From the NCBI GenBank assembly GCA_021432635.1, contig MU270054.1, positions 561,780 to 625,779 of the forward strand: DNA of 64,000 bases, given 5' to 3'. The position numbers and the translations under genes are program-made. This DNA comes from Thozetella sp. PMI_491. Lineage: Eukaryota; Ascomycota; Sordariomycetes; Chaetosphaeriales; Chaetosphaeriaceae. Of this stretch, positions 57,501 to 64,000 are shown in pieces (the first letter of the stretch is position 1; each line of letters begins with the position of its first letter). Below the pieces are notes generated by a model that did no database searches, had not been told where the DNA came from, and saw only the letters and a program-made list of their open reading frames with translations.

Positions 57501-57922
57501 ATTGATGCATGCCGGTGAGCCAAGGCGGATGGAAATAGTCAAGACCTTGTAACCAAGCCTGAAGAGGGCGAAGAAGGTGATGATGAATGATAGATCCGAC
57601 GGCGAGTATAGAGCAATAGTCTTGCCTTCATTCTGTGGTCATGTAAGCGGTAATTCTTTGGGACGGCTGAGATGCTCGGGTTATGCCCTACGACTTTAAA
57701 GCCATTCCGGACAAGTACACGGCATGCTTCATCGACCATCAGGTCAAGTTGTTTGCCATTGAAGTATTCATATTCGGAAGCATTGTTGTCAGAAACTGGA
57801 TAGCCTAAGATGGGATACTGTTTTTCATCCTTCCCCCGCTGACGAATGAGGTCATCGACAAGATATAGTTTGCCGAAGCGGTCAATACGCTGCTGGATAA
57901 AGTCTGGTGTGAGACTAGCCAT
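54540..57922 (-). CDS. NRPS-like adenylate-forming reductase (A-T-R)
   Basis: Minus-strand exons 57922-57695, 57632-56878, 56820-55782 and 55718-54540 (introns 62, 57 and 63 bp) close in phase for 1066 residues. Domain order is an adenylation domain (about 10-560) with TMHSSGSTGLPKP (A3, about 192), FGLTEVG (A5, about 327) and KYVARDDDRI (A7/A8); a carrier domain with FFASGVDSLRAAQ and the phosphopantetheine Ser near 587; and a thioester-reductase domain (about 675-1066) with LTGATGGLGAHIL and YAKSKLVGE (YxxxK). Such enzymes activate a carboxylic acid as AMP ester, hold it as a thioester and release it as an aldehyde or alcohol with NADPH. It has no condensation domain, so it handles a single acid. 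Aryl acids, amino acids or short acids are possible. No dedicated biosynthetic partner lies directly beside it. Confidence 0.92.
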
Positions 57923-60521
57923 GGGTACTATGTGACGGGAGTGATATCTGTATGGTAAGTGCCTCTAAGCATGTACTGCTTCTGTGGTATGATACTTGGG
58001 CACACCAAAATACGATGTACGTGATGTGGCAGTCGTGGCGTAATCAATCGCAGGTTGAAAACTTGTTTGCTCTTTTATTTCGAGGAGCCGGGCCGATGAT
58101 CCAAAAGTGGGCTTAACCCGACCGACTAGACCGTATCTTTCATGGATGATTGGGCTTATGGAAGAGTGTGAAGCGTCTTTTACAGGCTGTTTCCCTAGGA
58201 ATATCATGATCTGCAGCGAGTAGGAAGACAAAAGTCCGGACGGGTGAATGTAGAAATTCCACAGAAATCGCTCGATACTTGTGCCCAGTCAATGTAGATC
58301 TGAATATGAAATGCCAGGTATAGAAAACAGATATTTCGCTATTTAATTATTCGCTCGAGGAGTCGAGACCGGAATGGCCCCGACGGCCCCCAACGCGTAT
58401 TCGGTAAAGGTACATTTCTTCTCGACCTTATCCTCTGCCGAGTCTGTGGCATCCGTGGTGGAGTACATGTGGAGGGGTAATGCTTACTAGACTGCTACAT
58501 TATGGTAGACAATCAAGAACCAATTTATACGGCGATCAACCATCGCCCCTCTCGAGGTGAGCCTGCATTGAATGTGGATACTAGGAAATGTACCTATCTT
58601 AAGCGAGGGGATTAGAATCCCGTCTTGCTGCATCGGTTATTGCAGCTTCGTCTGTAAGATAAGAGATTTTGTTTTAGGATGCATCTCAAGTGAGGCGTAT
58701 TCGGGTCCCTCGGGTCCCTCGTGTGCTTAGATTTCTTCAGCAGGCGCCAAACACGCCCGATAACGGCAGCAAGGGCTGCCGTTCTGAAAACCATCGCCTT
58801 ACCCGGGTTTTACCCAAGTGTGTGGTTACACTAAGTCCCCATTTGGCCTGAACTGACCCAGGCAGTAAAATGTTCAGGATTTGCAAGGGCAAGTCTAAGT
58901 GTGCCAGAGACGTTCAGGGGAGGGGTCCTTCGCTACGTATACATACGCAGTTAATCGTTTTCCTATGAGGCGTAGGTACATGATATGCTAAGGTGCTTAT
59001 GCCTAACATGCTAGGTGTGACATCCGCTGCGCGAGCCAAATACACTTGTTATCTCGTGCCGTACATACTCCAAGTCCTAAATCCAGCCTGGCTCATCGCC
59101 ATTTGATATTTCAACTTCGGCTGTAAAGATTTGTAACTGCTACATCTAGATTCGTCAATATACCACGCAACGTCCCCTTCTGTTTACCTCATCACTAGAT
59201 CCACAACTCTACTTTCTTGAGCCACCTTAATTACGCCGTAATGCCATTCTCGCATAACCCAAAAGCGCCGAGTATACACACTCAACCTCTTCCTTGAGTA
59301 AATCACCAGAGCCAGTAATCTCAGCCACCCCGTGCTCGTTTATTGCTAGTATCTGATGGTAGCTTAGTTCAAGTGAAGGGATTAAAGAATTCAGGTGTTT
59401 CTGTGTATTGATACCAGGCTCGCTGATAAGATTGGAAGCTTACTGGCAATGCCGACGCTGTTGTTATAAAACTAGAAACTACGCTAATAACAATAGCATC
59501 ACTGGTAGTATTCATTTCGGTAGATATAAGGGCCTGTACGTGACTGAAAAGAGGAAGGAGTTTGTACCTAGGTAGTTAAATTGGGAATGGTGGAGGCAAT
59601 TGCTACTGCGTCTTTCGTGTGCTTTTTGGTAGCTATGTGGCCTTATTTGACAACCGTGACTGGAAATTCTATGGCCTAGTTATTGCTGTCGCCTAGCCTA
59701 AGTCCCATGAGCTAGGGCAATGTATACGAGTTGATGGGTACCATCGGGTTAGGTTTAAAAGTAGAACATGACGCAAACTTTCATCAGCAAGCTTGAACAT
59801 CGTATTCCAATTGTATTTCTCATCCAGCTGGGCTCATATTATCGACTGCGATAAGCTTTTCGCCCAGATGGTAGGTCTCCTCAGAATGTCAGGCTGCGTG
59901 CGATAAATCAATCTTCAACAATACCAGCACTAGGAGACACGGTCTACTGCAGGCACTCCTGGATAATTTAAACGAGGCGCAGCCGGCTAGCCAACACCAC
60001 TTGCACTTCCGTGTCTTGCAAATCTTCCAAGTTAGTTGGCCGAGCCTGATCGCCTCTGCACTACATCACTGGTTTCTTAGAGACAGGCTGAGTATCCTAC
60101 TGACGAAAAGAAGCCTTATCAGGTAGAGTCCTCTCGTCACTGTACGATAGCAATCCGGACTAGTTGTTAGCGTGAGGGCAGCTGGAGCCGATATCACCAA
60201 CCGGTATGAGAAACCGACGCGACTCAGTAGGGTGTCCCCTCGAGTCCCGATACGAGCGGGGTGTAATAGAATCATCAAACCAGCTGTACATTAATAGAAT
60301 AATTTGTTTGTATTTTTATTAAGTATTTCCAATCAATTTTTGTTGTCTACAAGTAGTGCCGCCGCGCGCCGACAACGACTCGTATGATTGGTAAGGCGTG
60401 ATTCCCCAACATCTGTCGCAATGCACCTCCACATGCACTTATAAGAGGACCCAAGAATTGCACGGCCCATCTTGTCCGAAGGCATATCTCAAGAATTGTA
60501 TTGCTTCGCCTCACCGTCATA
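57923..60521. other. Gene-poor tract, 2.6 kb
   Basis: No supported gene. The minus frame at 57965-58231 lies in the reductase leader and has no domain. A very AT-rich patch lies at 60290-60350. Confidence 0.4.
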
Positions 60522-61676
60522 ATGCCTACCGAATTCATAAGTCTCACCTTCCCCAACGAGTCCAACGAGCTCAATCCCGTCGTCGGGGCGGGCATAGACC
60601 CGGACTTCCTCGCCAGGTATGCCCGGACGTTGGACGACTACGGCTTTCATTACACACTGCTACCATATGACTCGGGTGGCTTCGACCCCTTCACCCAGGG
60701 AGCCACCATTGCCGCCGTGACCAAGAACCTTAAGGTCATCATTGCGCTGCGCCCAAATACTATCTACCCCACTGTTGCAGCCAAAGCGCTAGCGTCCCTT
60801 GACCAGCTCAGCCGCGGGCGTGCCGTCGTGCACTTCATCGCCGGCGGCAGCGACGTAGAGCAGGCCCGCGAGGGCGACTTTCTCAGCAAGGAGGACCGTT
60901 ACGGCCGCCTTGAGGAGTATATCCGCATCCTGCGCCGTGCTTGGGAGTCCCCAGCACCGTTTGACTGGGACGGAAAGTTCTACCAATTCAAAGGCTATAG
61001 CAACCGGGTGAGACCCGTTAACGGGACCATTCCTGTGTCTGTTGGCGGCTCCTCGCCCGAGGCGTACCGAGTGGGCGGCTCCTTGGCCGACATTTTCGGG
61101 CTCTGGGGTGAGCCTCTCAAGGAGACCAAGGACCAGATCGAGAAGATATACGCCGAAGCAGAGAAGGCGGGCCGCAAGGACCGGCCTAGGATCTGGGTCA
61201 CTTTCCGTCCCATTGTTGCGGAGACAGAAGATCTGGCCTGGGAAAAGGCTCACCGCATCCTCGATGCGTTGAACCGCAACCAGGAAGCGTACAAGGGCTT
61301 CCTCGGGAATGCTGCCACAGCGCAGCCCCAGAACGTCGGTTCCCAGCGGCTGCTCGATATCGCAAAGAAGGGAGAGGTCCAGGACCGCGCGCTGTGGTAC
61401 CCTACTGTCACTGCGACAAACGCCCGGGGTGCCTCAACGGCTCTGGTTGGATCGCCCAAGACGCTGGCCGATGCCATCCTCGACTACGTGGACCTTGGCT
61501 GTGAGCTTATCTCAATTCGCGGCTACGACAACCTCAACGACGCTATTGACTACGGGCGCTACATCCTCCCGCTCGTACGCGAGGGTCTCAAGGAGAGGGA
61601 GAACGGTGCCAAGACAGCCGAAGCCGCTTCCAATGGCGCTACTCCCGCGGAGGTGGCACCGGCTGAAAGCTCCTAA
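60522..61676 (+). CDS. SsuD-like FMN-dependent monooxygenase (luciferase family)
   Basis: An intronless frame of 384 residues starts with MPTEFISLTFPNESNE at 60522. It is a TIM-barrel luciferase-like protein: DDYGFHYTLLPYDSGGFDPF, LKVIIALRPNTIYPTVAAKALASLDQLSRGR, VHFIAGGSDVEQAREGDFL, RYGRLEEYIRILRRAWES, FDWDGKFYQFKGY and PVSVGGSSPEAYRVGG are characteristic of the alkanesulfonate monooxygenase group. Such enzymes use reduced flavin and oxygen to release sulfite from alkanesulfonates. The C-terminus carries an extra Ala/Glu-rich tail (GAKTAEAASNGATPAE). No flavin reductase or sulfonate transporter is near. Intronless structure and bacterial-type sequence suggest ancient horizontal transfer, although homologous genes occur in many ascomycetes. 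Confidence 0.9.
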   Translation: MPTEFISLTFPNESNELNPVVGAGIDPDFLARYARTLDDYGFHYTLLPYDSGGFDPFTQGATIAAVTKNLKVIIALRPNTIYPTVAAKALASLDQLSRGRAVVHFIAGGSDVEQAREGDFLSKEDRYGRLEEYIRILRRAWESPAPFDWDGKFYQFKGYSNRVRPVNGTIPVSVGGSSPEAYRVGGSLADIFGLWGEPLKETKDQIEKIYAEAEKAGRKDRPRIWVTFRPIVAETEDLAWEKAHRILDALNRNQEAYKGFLGNAATAQPQNVGSQRLLDIAKKGEVQDRALWYPTVTATNARGASTALVGSPKTLADAILDYVDLGCELISIRGYDNLNDAIDYGRYILPLVREGLKERENGAKTAEAASNGATPAEVAPAESS

Positions 61677-62995
61677 TGTAGCATAGAAGGAGCTCGATTA
61701 AAGTCCAAGTGCCGGGTTGTGTCCTCATTGCAGAGTAATACTTGGGTAGCATGAGATTGTAGGTACCGGCGAAAGGCTGTACTGTAGTAGTTATCTTAGA
61801 TAAGTGGCTGTATTCGCTCAATCTTGATGTTACTGGATGAATCGCCCTGCAACCGAGGCCATGAGTGTGACTCCTCCCAAAGCCATTACCGGAACAAGAG
61901 ATGATACATTCTATCATTATTGGTATATCAGAACACAGTGCTCTATCGTATTGACGGTGATTCGCTTCCTGGATGACTTCAACATGATATGCGGGTAGAA
62001 GGTTTCTAACAACATAGAACCGGAGACGTCGGCCATAGAAGTACGGTATACGCCTCGCATCCCGTGCCGTGTGCACAGACTACACTGCATACCCTCGTCC
62101 CGAGGCATGAAATGCATACAATTGATGCAAGTCAAGACTAGTATTTCTTGATACGCATCACCACGCCACCTATTCTCTTGCGAGATGAGGAGCCGAGGGG
62201 GTGCATATTGATTTCATTTTAACAACTAGCTAGCTGACCCCTTGCGCACAGTCCCTATTACTATGCGGCATCGACAGAACTGAAACGTGAAGCCTGGTAT
62301 GGCATGATGTTGCGTGTAGTAGCTACGAGATAGGCTATTCAATTTACCCTAAGCCCTTATCTTGTTTCGACTTGAGCGCGCTGCCGCTAGGCCTTGCTGA
62401 AATGCCCGTCCCTTGCAGCTTCGTTGGCCGCCAGGGGCTGAGCATGAGTGGCTGGCGGTTTTGGTTGCATCATAAACCCGGCCGTCTTTGCACGGGGGTA
62501 TATACCCTCGCGTATAGGGCCGACGGCTGGCCGGGACCTCGCGAGCCTACTAACGACCAAACACTCTCGTTTCCTCCCTCCGGCGGGACCTTTAGGACCC
62601 CAATCTACTAGTCCTAGCAGGGACTTTAAAGGTCCCACGTAGACCTAGACCAGAGTCTTTCCTTCGGATAGTTTGCCAATACGGGCCGTGAATATTTTTA
62701 GTTCGGTTCCAGGGCTAGGCCGCTATACCGGGCTCGTGGTACCACCGGTTCCGTCATAATATGGATAAAGGCGCGGATTGCCCGCTAGTAGCAGCTTGCC
62801 ACAGTCTTGGCCAACCAGAACTGGGCATAGCGAGATTGCATGTGAATAATCTTTGACGCTACTCGGGACAAGAGGCAAAGTTCCTGGTACTGATTCCGTC
62901 ATGATCGTCTCCTTATGGTTCCGCCTCCCTATAAAAGCGTATCATGGCATCGGGCGATCCATCATGCCGCTACCCACCCTAACACAAAACACATA
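61677..62995. other. Intergenic, no supported gene
   Basis: The frames at 61639-62135 and 62372-62642 overlap on both strands and lack domains. The palindromic GGGACTTTAAAGGTCCC lies near 62620. TATAAAAG at 62930-62937 serves the next gene. Confidence 0.4.
62930..62937 (+). promoter_or_regulatory. TATA-like box of the DUF4360-like gene
   Basis: TATAAAAG lies 59 bp before the ATG at 62996. Confidence 0.4.
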
Positions 62996-63639
62996 ATGGC
63001 CGTTACCTTGTTAAAAACCGTCGCGTTGATAGCAGCGCTCTGCGCGGACGCCGTCCGGGGTGATGCACCGCAGTCGATGCCCCGAATCACATCGGTGTCT
63101 TACTCTGGGAACGGGTGTCCCGACAACCTCGACAACTCCGGTGACTTCAACAACCCTACCTTCACGTTTCGCCACTTCGTCGCGTCGTCGCCCGGGGTCA
63201 ACCAGACGGTGAACTGCGAGATTCACCTGCAGTCCGCTGGAGGAAGCGCCGGGTGGCAGGTGTCACTGAGCGAGGTCGACGTGAGGGGTCACGTCGTGCT
63301 CGACCCCGGAATGCGGCTGAATTACTATGTTCAGACGTATTTCAGCGAAAACGCAGGAAACACCGTATGCTGTCCTTCGGCGCCGATTCCCGCCGCACCG
63401 GCCCTATGCTAACTGCCACGCAGGTGACGGCTCGTGAGCGTGTTGGAGGTGACGGCCAGGCCCTCGACTATCCTGTGCAGATCCGGCAGGGCCTCCGAGA
63501 GCTTTGGTCCCCCTGCACCGGTGGGAATGGGGCGCCGGGGATCTTGAATGTCAACTTTCGTGTCTCCCTGATGGGAGATGGACACGGCTATTTCGAAGGG
63601 ACCAGTGAGACGTGGAATTTTAACTGGAGAAGGTGCTAG
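62996..63639 (+). CDS. Secreted DUF4360-like protein
   Basis: Exons 62996-63364 and 63424-63639 join in phase over a 59-bp intron (GTATGC, TGCTAAC branch, CGCAG), giving 194 residues. The start opens a signal peptide (MAVTLLKTVALIAALCADAVRG). The mature part reads PRITSVSYSGNGCPDN, FTFRHFVASSPGVNQTVNCEIHL, LSEVDVRGHVVLDPG, ELWSPCTG and ILNVNFRVSLM, ending in Cys. Four mature Cys could make two disulfides. The opening SVSYSGNGCP and the repeated beta-strand pattern match the DUF4360 secreted family of fungi, whose biochemical role is unknown. No anchor is seen, so it should be released. Confidence 0.8.
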
Positions 63640-63946
63640 AGCAGTAATAAGAGATGATGGCGAAAAAAAAAAAAAGGTTTATGTACATTAGATTAACAAT
63701 GTCTTGCAATTGACTACAAGAAGGGTAATTCTTATGGTTGCGTGCAAACTAGTTCCCGTGCTGCTCTTAGCATACGCAGGATCACGATTAGAGGGAACAA
63801 TGGCTTTCGCAAAGGGTATTTGCTTGATGTGCTGGCCTGGGTGTGGTGGTAGGACCACAAAAAGGTTACCGAATTTAAGCGACCCACCTACTAGGGCTTG
63901 GTCACGCGAACCCAAAAAAATTTGATCGGGCGGAATTGCTTCCTTT
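63640..63946. other. Intergenic, no gene seen
   Basis: Contains a run of 13 A at 63664-63676, which may mark the end of an old retroposed sequence or a simple repeat. The overlapping frames near 63700-63980 are not supported. Confidence 0.35.
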
Positions 63947-64000
63947 TGGAGAAGCTGGGAATCGAACCCAGGACCTTTTCGCATAGGAGATGCTAAGCGA
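63947..64000 (-). tRNA. tRNA-Ala (AGC), partial, with a possible short intron
   Basis: Read on the minus strand the 3' part of a tRNA is clear: a T-arm with CTGGG/CCCAG stem and TTCGATT loop (B box GGTTCGATTC), then the acceptor 3' strand and discriminator A at 63947. Upstream is the anticodon region CGCTTAGCA, with anticodon AGC, and a downstream GCG that can close the stem. Seven extra bases between A37 and T38 look like a very short intron at the usual site. The 5' half (D-arm, acceptor 5' strand) lies beyond the window. A D-arm check is impossible here. Confidence 0.7.

Noticed and set aside
60789-61253. Minus-strand frame opposite the SsuD-like gene
   Set aside because: It is an antisense shadow. 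The plus strand encodes a full-length family member.
63253-63639. Alternative frame reading through the intron of the DUF4360-like gene
   Set aside because: It lacks a signal peptide. The spliced model has consensus sites, a branch point and a continuous fold pattern.

Overview
The window is nuclear DNA of a filamentous ascomycete (Pezizomycotina, most likely Sordariomycetes). The evidence is many 45-190 bp GT-AG introns with CTAAC-like branch sites, three Zn(II)2Cys6 regulators, a WSC protein, GPI-like and BIM1-like wall proteins, cytochromes P450, a fungal adenylation-thiolation-reductase enzyme, and AT-rich gene-free tracts typical of decayed repeats. Exon borders were worked out by hand from splice sites and reading phase; every model called CDS closes in frame.

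Layout. 1-2.3 kb is AT-rich, gene-poor and carries a 19-bp tandem repeat. 2.3-22 kb is mostly a secretome block: an aspartic protease, a decayed LysM/chitinase-like locus, a two-WSC-domain mucin-like protein, a possible beta-propeller lectin, a trypsin-like protease with a broken 3' end, a small secreted protein with a Lys/Thr-rich tail, a BIM1-like membrane-anchored protein, and a divergent GPI-like protein. 22.5-31 kb holds a dehalogenase/epoxide-hydrolase-like enzyme, a 65-residue secreted peptide with a Lys-Arg site, and a divergent Zn2Cys6 regulator/P450 pair. 30.9-37.5 kb looks like a nitrogen-uptake block: an amino-acid/amine permease and an ammonium transporter share a 1.2 kb divergent promoter with GATA-type sites, and a Zn2Cys6 regulator converges on the transporter. 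38-46 kb holds a short-chain dehydrogenase, a third Zn2Cys6 regulator, a 5'-truncated P450 pseudogene that ends at an AT-rich, LTR-like tract, and a zinc-finger-like protein with a proline-repeat tail.

46-49.9 kb is gene-poor and contains a Copia-type solo-LTR candidate. 49.9-63.6 kb contains a second short-chain dehydrogenase, a secreted SMP-30-like propeller protein, the A-T-R reductase, an intronless SsuD-like flavin monooxygenase and a DUF4360-like secreted protein. A partial tRNA-Ala runs off the right edge.

Interpretation. This is an accessory region: secreted proteins, regulators, single oxidative enzymes and transporters lie between decaying repeats, and at least three genes are degraded. 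No large biosynthetic cluster is evident. The A-T-R reductase and the regulator/P450 pair are the best candidates for small-molecule metabolism.
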